A stretch of DNA of 64,000 nucleotides, from the NCBI GenBank assembly GCA_037074765.1, contig JBAMDO010000181.1, forward strand, positions 372,001-436,000, read 5' to 3'. The notes beneath the pieces are model-generated. The model did no database searches. It was not told the origin of the DNA and saw nothing but the letters and a program-made list of their open reading frames with translations. Position numbers and translations under genes: made by a program. Source of the stretch: Mansonella perstans (taxonomy: Eukaryota > Nematoda > Chromadorea > Rhabditida > Onchocercidae). Below are positions 46,770 through 60,601 of the stretch, piece by piece. Position 1 is the stretch's first letter; the number at the start of each line of letters is the position of its first letter.

Positions 46770-49650
46770 GGTGTGACAAAAATAGATGAGATGTATAGAA
46801 TGAATGAAACTGTTGTCACTCTGATAGGTAGCAAAAACGAACTGTACAGTGGTTGAGGAATTATTGTTGAATAAAGTAGTGGCTTGTTATCAAACGGAAT
46901 TGAATGAATAGTACCACTGATCATCTTACGCGACCAAAATTGCAAAATTCATCGTGAACCTTAAATAAATGACTTTTTTTTTTTACAAGGAAAAGCCAAT
47001 AAGCAAACATTTAAAAAAAATGTGACATCTTTTTCCCTGCTGACTAAAGTTATATCTTAATAAAAGTTTGCTGCATTGCATTTCGAAATAGGAACTTCGA
47101 TTTACCCCAGTATCGTAATTACGAAAAGAACTGTTTGTTGGATGTTAAAAAAGCCGAACGAATATATATCTCGTAAGCTATAAACAAAAAAAACAGTGTC
47201 ACATACCAGAAATTACTGTAACTCTATTGTAAACTGGTACTTTTAAAAGAGAGCCTAGTTGGAGAGTAGATATCCGAACGGGAAGTACTGGCTTATTTAT
47301 TTTGAAAAAATTACAAATACAAACATTTGCAAAACAAGTATGACATCAACTTCGGTCACCCGAATACTGATGTGTAATTATGAAGGTGATGATAACAAAG
47401 CAATAATATAATGAAGTGATCCTAAAGACTTCTATTAATTTTACTTTGATAAAAAGCCTGATAGTATGTAACCGAATGACTGCTGCAAATGTTTGGTTTT
47501 AGCATAATGAAAAAAAGTAACAACATGTCCAAAAGATCATTAATCTTTCAAAGTCATAAATCATAAAAGTGCTGTAAGAAATAGCATCAAAAATAAGAAT
47601 TAATAAATTGTTCTTCCATTTATTCATTTTCCATACAGTTTTTCTATTCATTATGCTAAAACCAATTAGTCTTCAACATTGCCTTCATTAATTGCTACAT
47701 TACATTTTGTAATAAAATGTTCCTCACTTTGGCACTAAATGAAAAGATCTTAATATAAGAATGTCCACCAGTCATTAAGGATCAGTGTATCAACCGAGTG
47801 AATATTCGACTTGACCCTCATCAAAGTGATTGCCATAATCTTTATAATCCTGAATGATCAATTGCTTCTTCCGCTTTTTAAAAGGATGGATAGACGTAAA
47901 CTAAATCCGTTTAAATTTATGAACTATTATCCTAAATATGTTCGGATATTTATATATTTGTGTTTACATATTTTGATAATAAGTAATGAAATAAAGTCAC
48001 GAATATACGGAGAAGGGCAGGCAAAGACAAAATAGAAAAAAATAAGACAAATAGCAAAAAATAGTACAATGGAAAATAAGGCATAAAATAGTGGTCAAGA
48101 AAGACATGAAGAACAGAGGCCCGGGATGGACACCGTACTACTACTCACAAACATTTTTCACATTTATCATGTTTAGAAATAAACACTGCTCAAACAAACA
48201 CCTCCTGGCACCACGGACCGCCCACGGTATACAACTCGGGAAAGCAAGCAAGCAAGCCTCTACGTCATATGAGCAGAGAGCACCGGAATATCAGCATCCT
48301 CTATTTTGATTATGGAAATGCTCCTTCCCTTCTTTCCTGCCCGTTCCTCCTTGTTACTCCCGCATCTTTCATGTCTAATGCTTACTGTTCGAGAATTTCA
48401 TTAAAGCCCAGAATACCCACTTTTTCCTCGCAAAAAAATGACCACATTATTTTATAATTTTAATATAAATCCCAAACAAAGTTTTAAATTAGAGTGAAAA
48501 ACAATTCGTAGCAGGAAAAACAAGAAAATAAACAAAAATTGATGGTTTAAAATATTTCGAGAAACGAATGTGTTGATTACATAATAAATGTTTGATAACG
48601 AGAAATTAGATGCAGCTATTGTTACTGAAATAAATGTTTCTATCGAAATTTAATAAACAATTTATAATAAACCACTCGGAACAATGGATGTGTTTTCTTT
48701 CCCGCAATATTTAACAGAATTTCCTTCAAAAAAAGAACGAAGACATATTTTCAATGATTGTAAGCATTTGAACTTCAAAAGCCGTAATTTATCATGTAAT
48801 GTATCGATCGAAGATAACGATTGAAAATCAACTATTTAACTGCTAGAGATACTTTGAATATTTACGAATGAAAATATGGGACTTCATTACTTACTTAATG
48901 AATATTAATTCGAGCAGCAATCACAAATAAATAGTGGTAGGACAGCAGAATGACATTTGACATGTATCAGTAATTTAGTTCTTGCAAATATCTGTACCAC
49001 ATTAAATAAATTGAAATATGAAATTAAGTAATAATTAAGTAAAGTGATGGAAAATTAGAATAGCAGAGTTAATTCAAGTTTAGCAGAAAATTTAGAGAGA
49101 AAAGGAAGAAATAATAGAAAACCAAAATATACTTTCCTTTCTCTCAGCCTTCTTTACCATGTCGCAATCATTTGAGTATTATTCCGCACCTACTGTCCTC
49201 ATATTGTCGATTTTTTGATCGTAATAAACCGTTTCGTTTTCAAAGGATGAGCATATACATCTGCTTTAATAATACTGTCATGCATTATAGCACCGATTTT
49301 ACTTACATATTATTTACCGGCTAATCATTGCCAAGTGTTATCGCATGTCTGTTTGAATTGAATGTAACACTATTCGACATCCTCGAAGTCGTGCCTAAAA
49401 TCCATACTTCTTTACCTATCACCATTGCAGTTCAATTTTCTCGTTTTCCTAATTTATATTCTTGTCATTATAATTGTAATTACAATAATCATAACTTTTC
49501 GGTTTATCCCACAGACTACGATTACAATATGATCAGCTGAAATTTGTCTTCTCGATCGTTGAAAAAATAATATTTCAAAAATACTCATGAAAAGTTAAGT
49601 TTTCCCTTTCGCTGATAAACTTTCATATGATGAAGGGAGAAGAAAGGGAA

Positions 49651-49677
49651 GAGAGAGAGAGAGGGAGAGGGAGAGAA
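49651..49677. repeat. (AG)n microsatellite
   Basis: A GA-rich simple repeat on the plus strand, with interruptions by GGG. Confidence 0.85.
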
Positions 49678-49947
49678 GTGGCTCTCAAACAAACAGTAAC
49701 ACAGAGAAAGTGAAAAAATGGAGGAATGAGGAAAAGGGAAACAAGTAAGAACAACGCGCAATGAAAATTTGTGATGATGATGATAGGTACCACCTTGTGC
49801 TGTGCTATCGTTCCTACCAAACAATGGATATATATATAAGCATTGTTATTTGGTATAGCAAAAATATGACATGTATTAATTTTTCTTAATTAAAATAAAA
49901 TGAAATATTTGGAAAAGTGAAACTGAAAAGTTTACTATTCTCAATGG

Positions 49948-50212
49948 TAGGGATCTATACCACAAAATTATTATCTTATCACCAGAATATATATTTGTAG
50001 CAAGCATAAGTCGTACAATCAGCGACCAACATATCATACCAATCAGTTTTCTGCAAGATAAACAGCAATGATCAATTATGATTGCATTACGAACTTAAAA
50101 GGTTGGTATTTCAGAATGTGGAAACTTCCGCTGCCATAGTCATTATTAGTTTCAAAGTTAAGTAGGGATGCATATCACCAATCGTTATTACCAGAATATA
50201 AATTTGCAGAGC
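49948..50212. repeat. Pair of diverged direct repeats
   Basis: Segments of about 50 bases at roughly 49948-50002 and 50161-50212 share TAGGGAT, a CAC/CC-type core, and CCAGAATATA(T/A)ATTTG in the same order and orientation. It may be an old repeat family, but no element ends are visible. Confidence 0.45.
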
Positions 50213-53200
50213 ATTGGCTATTCCATTCAGGAAGTTCTACAGTGATTAATCAGTTCATTAATGCAAATGATTAAACTATTGGAGCAAGTTATAGCTGATC
50301 ATATCAACATTATGAAATTGTAATGAGATGTTTGCAGCTAGCTTATGTATAAAAGGCCAATAATGAACATGGAGAAGAAACATCATTAGCGAATGTTTTA
50401 TTACTCATTCCTGATAGTTCCTCCAGTTCCAACCTCAGGTTAATACATAATCCATTTAATTTGCTTCTCAAATGTTCACTCGAAATACTCAGCATTTTGT
50501 GTCAGAAAACGGGAAGAGACGGTAAATTATTATCACGGAACCATCGATCAAAAGATTGAAGAATTGCCGGTTACGCCACATCAGTCAGGATAGAATCATA
50601 AGGGAAGCCTCACTATGCTGACTTTCCTTATATTTCTTGATGGTTGATGTTCATCACACCCATTATTTCTTCTGTCTTTCTTTTTTCTTATGTTATCCTT
50701 CTTATTGTTGTTATCGTCGTTGTTGAAAGAGGACGTCAAATACGAGGATGACTGACGCTAGTAATAATATGTTATAGTCAAATGCGAAACTGTTACTTAT
50801 CATGGAAAAGTCCAAACTGAAACCTCTAGATATTGCCGCAAAAAGTTTCAAGTAGCTTTATTACACTGATGATACAGTGATGGCGTAATTTTACTAATTA
50901 AGAACTGAAAAAAATAGAAATCGTTGAAACTTTCGTGCTTGAATCCTGTGAAATTACTTATTACATTTTAAATTCTAGGGAAAATTCCAGCGACACTGCC
51001 ACTTTGTTATTGAAGACGATTCTAACAGAAAAAGAGGGAATGAAGTAATATGGGAACATCACATTTGCTACAGTAGAACCGGATTTTTTCGATCGGGTAA
51101 TCTAACTTCGCCTTGGGTGGTATCATCATTTGTGTCTTGGACACATACATACGGAAAAACCAAAAAGGGTCATCTGTCTGGAAAATTGGAGAAGTGGACA
51201 GAAAAGTGAATGTTTGATTTCGTTAATACAAATGACCCCTTTTTAACAAATTGACCTTTGGGAGAAGTGCCTCAGGACAAAACGAGAACAATGAAAACTT
51301 ACATATGTTGGTTTTCACTCATTGCGGAATAAATGAAGACACTGACATTGTCATAATCTTCCGTGATTCTTTCACCAACCTCCAACCACAAATTTAACAA
51401 CGGAAGAAAAGAATAGAAAAAATCATGTTTATTATTTTTTTTATGAAACACTTTCAGTCTTACGCCATCAAGCAAAGCAACTTTGGTACATTTTCAAACA
51501 AATTAAATGAAGCTTCAAGAATTCCCGACTTCAAAAAACTGTCTTTCGGAATGGATATTTCGGATGATTTCGAAAAAGAAAAGTGTACCGGCTTTCACCA
51601 GATTCATAGGAAGCAACTGGTGCAGCATGAATTTTCTTAACAGCATGGAATTTTCAATTTTCTTTTGTAAACAATAATTTATTTCATATCACTGCTAAAA
51701 AAACATGACTTAAAGCCTTATATATTAGGTAATATACAACTTTTGACCAATAGAAAGTCAGATTACAAATGTCGAAATCTCTCCTACAGACCGTTGCGAT
51801 TTCAATTTTCATTTCTTAAAACAATATTTTTAGCATGAATAATTAGACTATTTAAGTCAGTATCATTTGAAAACTTTTATCCGCATATATTAAAAATATT
51901 TAAGGCATTTCATTACAAAACTTTCTGCCATAGTTCATACAAAGAAATTATTCGTAATCTCGATGATGTGCCTTAACATGTATTTGCGCATGTTTCGAGA
52001 CCATATTTCGAGACACACGAAGGCCAGTAAAAGATTGTATTTTGCCGGTTTTTTAGGAATAATTCCATTTCTTAAAGAAAGCATTTATCTGTAGAGGATA
52101 GATTATTAAGGATTATGCATTAAGAGTCCCAAATGTTACTTTTTTTCCTACTAACAGTGATCATGTTTTATTAAAATATTAACAGTAGCAATGATGATAA
52201 TTATGACTACAATAACGATTATCATAGTAACAATACTGATGACATTAGTATAGAATATGATAAGAAGGATAATAATAACAATAATAATAATGATTAAATT
52301 ATTGATAATAATACTAAATAATTAATCACACATGTATAAGCGTCCATGTTAACCTAAACTCAAACACTGGCTTGCTAGACATTTACAGTACTATTATAGT
52401 CTTTTGCCTCGATAAATTGGCAAATGCATACATCGAAGAGTTGTATTAATTTTGATTTCAGAAAGTAAGACAAGTTCGAGATTTAACTAATCTAAGTAGA
52501 TTGCAATTTAGTTAGATCAAGAACTGCACATGAATTATTGTAAATAAAAGTAAAATATCTGCGAACATGGTCAAAAAAATGTTGAAAAATATTGATCACT
52601 GAAAAGGAAATGAAAAAGCTTATCTTTCATTCAATGATATTAAAAGACAAATAAAATGTAGAAAGGCAGTTCACCCGTATCTTCAACTGGAACCACTTTA
52701 GTTTCAAGAATAATTTGATCGACGATGAAAGGGAGACAAAGTGCCATTCTTTTGATATATGATTATTATATAAGGATGAGTGGATGGACAGCACAAATAC
52801 GGGTTGAGGAAGCTTTAAAATTAAATGAAAAGACGATGCATGGGTAATGGATAATTCGGGATCACGAAGGAGCAGTATGCCGGCTTGTACACCTATTTGT
52901 CAACAGCAAAACATTAGATGAGGCTCCCAGCGCAGTTTGACGATACTACTCTTACGGAAAATTCAGTAGCATATCCGATGGTATTACATCAGTGTTGGTA
53001 GTCTATTTTCAAATAATTCCTCATTGTTTTGTACCGAACTATCATCCGGATTAAAAATTGTGCTGATATTTAAATATCGCCATTGTTTACGGAATAGACG
53101 TGAAGAAGGAAGTGATTTCTTCGAATGTCACGATGAGTGAAAGGCGAAGAAAAGATGCGCGACAATAGCGATGTTGCCTAGCGTCTCTGAACCCGCAAAC

Positions 53201-54773
53201 TTGACCGACAGAAAAATGATGTGAAAGGAAAATGAAAGATTCTCTGAGCGAATGACCTTCGCTACTAAGGCAGAGATACGTAAACAGGGCACTAAATTCA
53301 CTAAAAACAATGGAATAAGTGGACCTACCAACAGAAGTTTGTAAACTGCACCTTTTCAACGCATTCCACATATTTAGTTTAGACATGAAATGTAATTTTG
53401 TTGTTCGTGAGTATTTAATAACAAGCAATGTTCATCAGAATCGAAGAATTCAGCTTTTTTTTATTTTTCTTGGCTTCCAGGTCTTTTTATTTCTCACATC
53501 GTTGAACCGTATTCATTCGCAGACTTTTAATATATCTACAGAAGAAAATATGTTAATTGTTTAGCGGTAACCGGAAAAAATAACTTAAACAAGTATATCA
53601 AGAAATCATATTGGGAAGATCTAAGATATTAGAATATTCTCCGTTCATCTGACGATTTATACAATGACAGTTCATATTTCTCAAGCTGTTGATCCCACGT
53701 TAATTTTAAGTAAAATCGAACTTTAACGTAAAACGCTAAAACAACTATGCGTTATTTGCTTGATACGAATAAAGTATCCACATATGGTTCCAGAAATTTA
53801 TTCGCAATATTATAACATCTATGAAGCAATTAAAATTACGGAAAATACATTTAGGACAATATTGCAACACTGTATCATTTTGATTAAAAGTGCAAAATCG
53901 CGCAATGATTGGTTGTTAATTTTGCTTATTATTGCATTGAGAAAGATATATGTATATATATTTCTTAACGGCAAATTATGTAAAGGTTGAACTGCGCTGT
54001 AATGCAAACTGCATATTGCCTTTACTGCACATACAAACGAGATCTGCAAAAGGATGGCATTTGTGACTAACGTTAGACAAGTGTCACCAATTATTGAGCA
54101 GGTCATATATAAGTGACGTGCCTGCATTTGTTACTGTTCGCCTCACTAAAATTGTCACTTTAATCCCTTATCATCAATCTTCGTTACTAACTGCTGATAG
54201 TACCGGTAAGTGTCGTGGATTTCACTATAAGTAGTTGAAAAACAACTATTCCGATGACAAAGAACAACATGATATTTAATAACAATAAGCAATGTATTAG
54301 ATAAGCAGCTTGTTTTTTCATTACACTACTTTTGTTGTAAAATAATCATGTCGTTTTGATAACGCATATATTATCTTCCAACATTACTTGTGTACAGATC
54401 TGCGTATTTTCTCATCAATGTGTTCTTTGGGAAAAAAAGAAATTCATTACTTTCCTAATTAAAACATTTCCGACAAAAACTATTGCTGTCATACAAAATA
54501 GTAGACATGCTTATTTCAACATTTAATCGTGCAAAAACAGCCAAAGTAAAAATGTGAGCAACCAAATATTATAATGAATTTGGGTTCTTGTTTTTGGTGA
54601 AGGGAAGAGATATATAATGGGTGAAGGGTAAGAATATAACGAGAATCATTTAAAAGGAGATTTATTTCCCCTCATTTAACAGATAACACATCATTTCGTA
54701 CTTACCTTTTCTCGTGCAACTTTTCACATCGGAAAGTTCAAAAATTTCATGTATGTATAAGCTCAAAATTTTA

Positions 54774-54924
54774 CGCATATATATATATATATATATCTGT
54801 CCTATTATATATATATATTTTTTTTAATATACATATATATAATATACACATATATATATATATATATATATCTATAATATACACATGTATAAATATATAT
54901 TTTATATACATATATATATATATA
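54774..54924. repeat. (AT)n / (TATACA)n low-complexity block
   Basis: A 150-base run of alternating AT with TATACACATA interruptions. The Ile/Tyr-rich open frame across it is an artefact. Confidence 0.9.
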
Positions 54925-56033
54925 TGTTTTTGAACACTGGAAGTGCCATTGGTCATAATTCGTAATTTGTACCAGCTGGTGCCAATTCGTAGTTTTTTTT
55001 TCTCAAAGAGGCTGCCAGAGCAGGACGCAACAGCAGCAGTCAATAACCGTTGCAACCAGGAAAGGCATTATTCGTAGTATCATCGATAACACCACTGTAG
55101 TGAGGGAGTAGGCTATTGAATTTTCAAAACTTTCGGCGATGGATGCCTAGCACCCGAAGCACTGGTAAGAACCAGAAGACTTCCTTCTTACATTAGGACA
55201 TTTTTGAAATTTTAATTTACGGACAACCCTTCAATTAATATGCAGCAGCATCGAAAGCAGCGAAAGCGAAACACGTACACACACAGTCACATATATACAC
55301 ACACTTTTACGTAAATTTAACAGCATGATTGCTACACTAGTAGGATGAAACAGTAGAAAAGCTTCAAAAAATATTTCCTTTTATTTCTTCCCAACTTTTG
55401 CAATATTTTACCTCCCTTCCTACTAACGAAGTCAAATACGCACTGTAATAGCGCAACAAAAAACAAGCGACATATATATATTATGAATATCCTGATATTT
55501 TTTACCAGACCTGAACATCTCACAAGTAATCACAATACAAATAAAATAAGTCACTGATTTCGCAAAGATTTGACTCTTATACAAGCTAGAATCGTTACAA
55601 TATTGGCCAATGAATGTTTTATATAAAAAATACGAAATACTGGGATAAAAAGCATGAAATACCAAATATTACAATACGAAATACTAAAACAAGAAACACA
55701 ATACTAAAATAAGAAATACGGAATGTTAAATCATCTCTAAACTATAGAAAAGAAATGCAACACACATGAACTCTGAACTTATGCAGATGCGGTACATATT
55801 TCAAAAAGATAAAAATCAGGAGTATTAAATCATTTGTCATGTTGAAACACTGTCAAATTCTCATGTTAATGTGCTTGCTGTAACATATGAGCCAGTTATT
55901 GTCTTTGGAAAGGAGTCTATTGCAGCTCCTATCAACCAGGCATTTTAGTTATCCGCTAGAATCATACGAGTTGTTCGACACTGGGATGTTTGCCGTCCAT
56001 TCCATCTTGACAAATCCCCGCATCAAAATCATT

Positions 56034-59000
56034 TCAAGCCGTAGCCTTACGTGAATCTACCCATAGCTTATGCTTCTGGATGATCATATCGGTGACAACG
56101 TTCACATCCTGACATAGTTCAGCAATATGTTGATCCCACTCTGCTAAAGCTTCCTTTGTCGGCACTGCATCTTCATCCACAGCATCTGCAACAACAACCA
56201 TCCAGATAAACAAGGCGTTTATTACATCAATTCAGTTCATAAAATTTTAGGCATTTCAGAACAAAAGCAAACATGATCAAACTAACTAAGCAACGCAAAC
56301 TATCTGAAATCGATTGTGTTACAGAGCAAATATGAAAAAAAAAAAATAAGAACCATCAGGCAAGGAACAATAAAGTAAAATTAAAAAATATGCTAACGAG
56401 TAAAGTGTACAATTCCATCGACCTGGTCGATGGTACCCCCAACACGTCCATCAGCAATAATTTGCCAAGCCATTTTCTCTGCCTTCAATAAATTAATGGA
56501 AATTAAAAAAAAAAAAATGAACAAACGTGAAATTGTTAAAATTATGGCAATAAAGTCGTTAGAATTTAAAAAAAAAAACCAAGAAAACAAAGCTCTTTCC
56601 AATACTTGTCAACAGCGAACGAAATAAGGCTAAAACTCGAAACGACAAAGACAAGGATGCAAAGTTCTATATTATTAATGAAAATACAATGAATACAAAA
56701 AAATATATATAGTACGGAATATAACATTTAAAGAACCTGTCTACGATCAATATCGAGAAGTCTTGCAAGCTGTTCAAATGTAATATTGGTGAAAATTTTG
56801 CTAACTGCGGTAAAATTGTGTTCAATGACAGCTCGGTGAAGAAGACTCCAATCCCCATGAGTAACTCGTTGATGTGAGGACAACGATTTTTCAAATTCCA
56901 TTACCTCAAAAAGAATTTAAAGTCTAATTTACAAACGGAAGTCAATAATTTTATAGTAATTTCAGTAAATTCAAAAAACTTATTTTTGGATTTCGAATCA
57001 CAAAACAAATATCGAAAAAATAATTAAAATTTTAAAAAAACCAGAAAATATCATTAAAAATTTACCTCATCATTTCGAATTAGCCTTTCAAAATACATTT
57101 TTTGCAGTATACCGTATGCTGCCAAGTTAGAACAGCGTTCATCTTTATATAGCGTAGTTAGCATACGAGATCGTTGCGCACCTGTAGAACATTCTGGATC
57201 ATAACGCAGCAACGGAATGTAAGTGTCTGTCAACAAAATATTGTCAAACTGAACCACATATTCTCTATCTTTCAGGACCTAATCTATGTATGAACCGTTT
57301 ACCTCCATTTCCTTAATTTAACAATTCCTGACAATTTTGAAAAGTGAAGACCAATTTTGAACATGTTTCGCTAAGCTACAAGTTCATGATTTACCTAATG
57401 ACTGTTGCGCTTATAATTATGTTCCAATTATACTGCAGCCCATATTTTTTAAGTTACATCCAAAGCAAAATATTGTTGCACGGAACCTGGTGAAGCCAGA
57501 ACTGTGCAAGAAATAGCATTCGTAAGTGACTGCAATTTTTCGGAGGTTGTAAGCATATTTTGCAACAAAGAGAGATCATAGTATCGCTGTGCAGCTTCAA
57601 TGAATTTCTTACGATGATCCAGTACTTTCGCGTACAGAGACTAAAAAACTGTTCCTGCCAAGCATAGTTTTTAATTTTTAATTCTTAACAAGAATTTTCT
57701 ACATAAAATTTGAAGGATTTTTGAAATATATATCTATTATTTAAAGAAATGTACATATATATATATATATATTTTATTTAGCTATAATTTAAATAACTTC
57801 ATTCTACTCAAAATGATTCTTTTCAGAATTAAAAGGGAGAAGAAAACCCATTTCTTCAATTCTTTCTTACTTTAAATATCACAGTTAACTCATCGTCTTT
57901 CGAAACATCATTGAACAACATTGAAGCGCGATTAACAAAACTTTCTGCTTCTTCGGAATTTTTGTAATCCAGTGCTAACTGTGCAATCCTCAAATACGTG
58001 CGCATTTTTAATTCAGGAGTATACGTCCTGAAATTCGCCTTTTAAAATTGAGAATTTATAAAAAAAAAAGAGAAATGATAAATGCCTAAATACTTATTGA
58101 ATAAAATTCACAAAAAGCTGACTGGAGCATTTCTGATGCAGTTTACATGCTCAACATTTGCTATTTCATCGTAATTTCATAAACCTAAATTTACTGCTGC
58201 GAAAATCATTCCTACCAAATTCTTCAACAATATTTATAGAAAAATTTCCATCATGTATATTACTATCGCAAATTTGTACCTCTGCCCTGTCTCTAACGGT
58301 ATAGCCATAAGTATTTTCGCTGCTTCTCCACTGTCACCATCCCCTTCGTACAAGTCAGCAAGTCGAAAGCGCAACTGTGTTACCTGAAAAACTATTTGGA
58401 TTTTTTTCGAAAAATTTAACCATTATTAATAATATAGTGAATTATCTAGGGCAATAATAAGACAGTTCAGTATCACATGTAAAACTATAACTCAAATCAT
58501 GTAAAATTATAAACTTAGAAATGGCATATATGAATCAAAAAAAATGCATTATAAATTCATATAGTCAATAGTACTTGTTCCTCATATGAAATAAGGCGTG
58601 ACTGCACAATATTCAGTAAAGCCTTAGCGACTTCTTTGACAAGACTTGGCTTCAAATCATCCAGTGCCGCGACTATATCACTTACGAATTGTCTGGATAC
58701 AACCATTGAGATAGTTTCCTTGTTGACAACTATAAATAATGTACTCGCCTGTAATTCCTTCGGGGCAACAGCAAGTAGACCAACTAATGATGAAAACAGC
58801 CGATTTTCTTTCCAATTTTTCATATTGAAATAAATCAAAATTTACCCAACCGTGATTTAGATCAACGTGAAATAAAAACATGACAGTTCTATGTGTGTGG
58901 GATTTCTAAGGCTCCTGTACATGGGAATTCTTTTCCAAAACTATTCAAATACTAAAAATCACTTCAATCACAATCACTACTGCTTGTTGTGGAATTACAA

Positions 59001-59401
59001 CAAGCTCCATTTTACAGCAAAATTACCGTACAGAAAAAACTTACCAGCTTCCGCTATCCGACTGACATTACTACTGATATCTTTCTCGTTATTACCAGAA
59101 ATCAGTATGGATTGCAATAATGCTTTCAATCTAAAACATAACTCAGATGCAAAATTCACTTCTAACAGGAAATTAAGCAGTCATTACTTTAACTTTAATA
59201 CGGATTTACAGTTAATAAATTAAAGTACTTTAATATGGACTAAATTATTAGCGAAAAATTACTTGTAATCTCATATGTACAATACTTTTCAAATAAAGAG
59301 ACGGATAGAAAAAGGAAGAAAAAATACCTTGCACTCTGACCTTTGTGGTCTGATTCATCAATAAATATATTACCAACAGCCGATGCAATCTCCTCCGCCA
59401 T
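56034..59401 (-). CDS. csn-4: COP9 signalosome complex subunit 4
   Basis: Predicted minus-strand exons are 59401-59328, 59130-59045, 58807-58575, 58383-58280, 58027-57871, 57640-57487, 57181-57066, 56904-56737, 56482-56398 and 56185-56034 (stop TGA). They total 1,329 bases, or 442 residues, all in phase. CSN4 is a PCI-domain scaffold subunit of the COP9 signalosome, which removes NEDD8 from cullins. Matches to the family in order are [122 protein letters not shown], and [20 protein letters not shown], the winged-helix end of the PCI domain. The start follows a TTTTCAG acceptor at 59421, 20 bases before the ATG, a likely SL site. Human CSN4 has 406 residues; this model is slightly longer at the N-terminus. 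Confidence 0.95.
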
Positions 59402-59724
59402 TTGAAGATAGAAGAAGCTGAAAAGACAAATATGTTTTTGTGTTTAAAAAGATAAAATAGACACATACATATTGATGTACTAATTGATGAGTATAACCAT
59501 GAAGGTACAATCATCAAGCGAACTTTCCATTAATAAAATGGCTGATGTGAATATTTAACAATCCCATTAGAAAAGCAATTAAAGGAGGAGAAAGAAAATG
59601 AAATCCATCACACAGCATTACTATACAGATAAATGGAAATCCAATGAAAAATACTAACAATATTAACCATTAACTATAAAAAATCACGACATTCCCGACA
59701 TTATCGGCTAAACGTGACCGAATC

Positions 59725-59767
59725 CATGTTCCGGTGAAAGTATGGTTGCAAAGCTGAAACTTAAAGA

Positions 59768-59804
<37 letters not shown>

Positions 59805-59909
59805 ACTTAACTTAACACGGGAAAACTTACCTGACTCGGACACCATGAAGATTGACAGATCGAGAGCTCTTTCATGATTCGGTGGTTGGTGGTACATAGC
59901 CATTCTTAG
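59725..59909 (+). pseudogene. Decayed fragment of nuclear 18S rRNA
   Basis: The plus strand carries universally conserved eukaryotic 18S segments in order: AAGTATGGTTGCAAAGCTGA, GAAACTTAAAG then AATTGACGGAAGGGCACCA and CCAGGAGTGGAGCCT, AACACGGGAAAACTTACC, GATTGACAGAT, GAGAGCTCTTTC, and TGGTTGGTGGT with CATTCTTAG. Weaker similarity may extend upstream to about 59663. It covers only about 185-250 bases of a gene of roughly 1.8 kb. It differs from the conserved core by base changes and a short deletion in the GCTTAA...AACACGGG stretch, so it is not a working rRNA gene. It is eukaryotic, not bacterial or mitochondrial, judging by the GGCACCACCAGGAGTGGAG block. The antisense frame at 59912-59670, which starts with ATG and has a GTAAGT, is only the reverse of this relic. 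Confidence 0.88.
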
Positions 59910-60579
59910 CACAGTAAACGGCGGTTAATCGTGAAAATATTTGTCCTTCGAGATTTTCTTCGAGATTTCGGAATTATGCACGTTCGTTATGGGAGGTTTT
60001 AAAGAGTAAGAATAAGATGTTGATTGTATCGTCAAGATTATATCATTCAGCAATAAATGAATTGAAGCTGGCAGTGGTCTTTCTTGATTTTTGGTTATCA
60101 TTTCCCAGCGCTCTCAGTTTTGCTTAAATGAGTGTCATTGTATTTCTTAAATGATAATTATTTCCAGGTTTTAATTTCTGATTATCATTGATCACATTCA
60201 TCTTTGTGATTTGGATGTGTGGAACTTTTGTCTTATAAATCAACGATGAAATTTTATTGCAGAACTTATCATATTATCATTCTATTGTATTAGCTACAAA
60301 CACGGAATTGTTACAACGGCTTCAAAAATATAATACAATAATCTAAAGTAAATCCAAGTAACTTACATTAAGTTTTAAATAGCATACACTGTGTATTGAT
60401 GGTTTAGATAGATTAGTTTTTTTGTGTTTATTAAATTTGCAGAAAACTGCAATGGAGAGAGTTGCACGTGGTAGTTCCTTTTGTCAATTATCGATGTTAT
60501 TTGTTGACTTCAGAAATTTTTTTGAGAAATAATATGTTCGGAGAAATAATTGTCATTCTAAATTTTAGTAACAATAATA

Positions 60580-60588
60580 TTATTTAGT
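60580..60588 (+). promoter_or_regulatory. Probable SL acceptor of cox18
   Basis: TTATTTAG ends at 60587, 14 bases before the ATG of the predicted cox18 start. The position fits trans-splicing. Confidence 0.45.
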
Positions 60589-60601
60589 GTTGTGCCCATT
60601 A

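Larger units (their letters stand above)
46770..56033. other. Gene-poor 9 kb between the zinc-finger gene and csn-4
   Basis: I see no exon chain with motif or phase support. Contents: a GC-richer patch at about 48,110-48,310, an (AG)n run at 49651-49677, a diverged repeat pair near 49.95 and 50.16 kb, an (AAT)-rich stretch at about 52268-52318, an (AT)n block at 54774-54924, and a short-unit A/T-rich repeat near 55625-55725. It lies 5' of the zinc-finger gene and may hold its control elements. Confidence 0.5.

Noticed and set aside
52855..52925. Short frames such as SMPACTPICQQQ near 52.9 kb
   Set aside because: No start, splice partners or family match, and both overlapping frames look equally plausible.
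54771..55055. Ile/Tyr-rich open frame on the minus strand
   Set aside because: It is a translation of an (AT)n block.
55100..55165. Possible 5.8S rRNA piece (CGGCGATGGATGCCT)
   Set aside because: Similarity is limited to about 15 bases and does not extend into the rest of 5.8S. Probably chance.
59670..59912. Minus-strand open frame starting MLRMAMYHQPPNHERALDLS with a GTAAGT donor
   Set aside because: It is the antisense of the 18S rRNA relic. The frame does not join csn-4 in phase.
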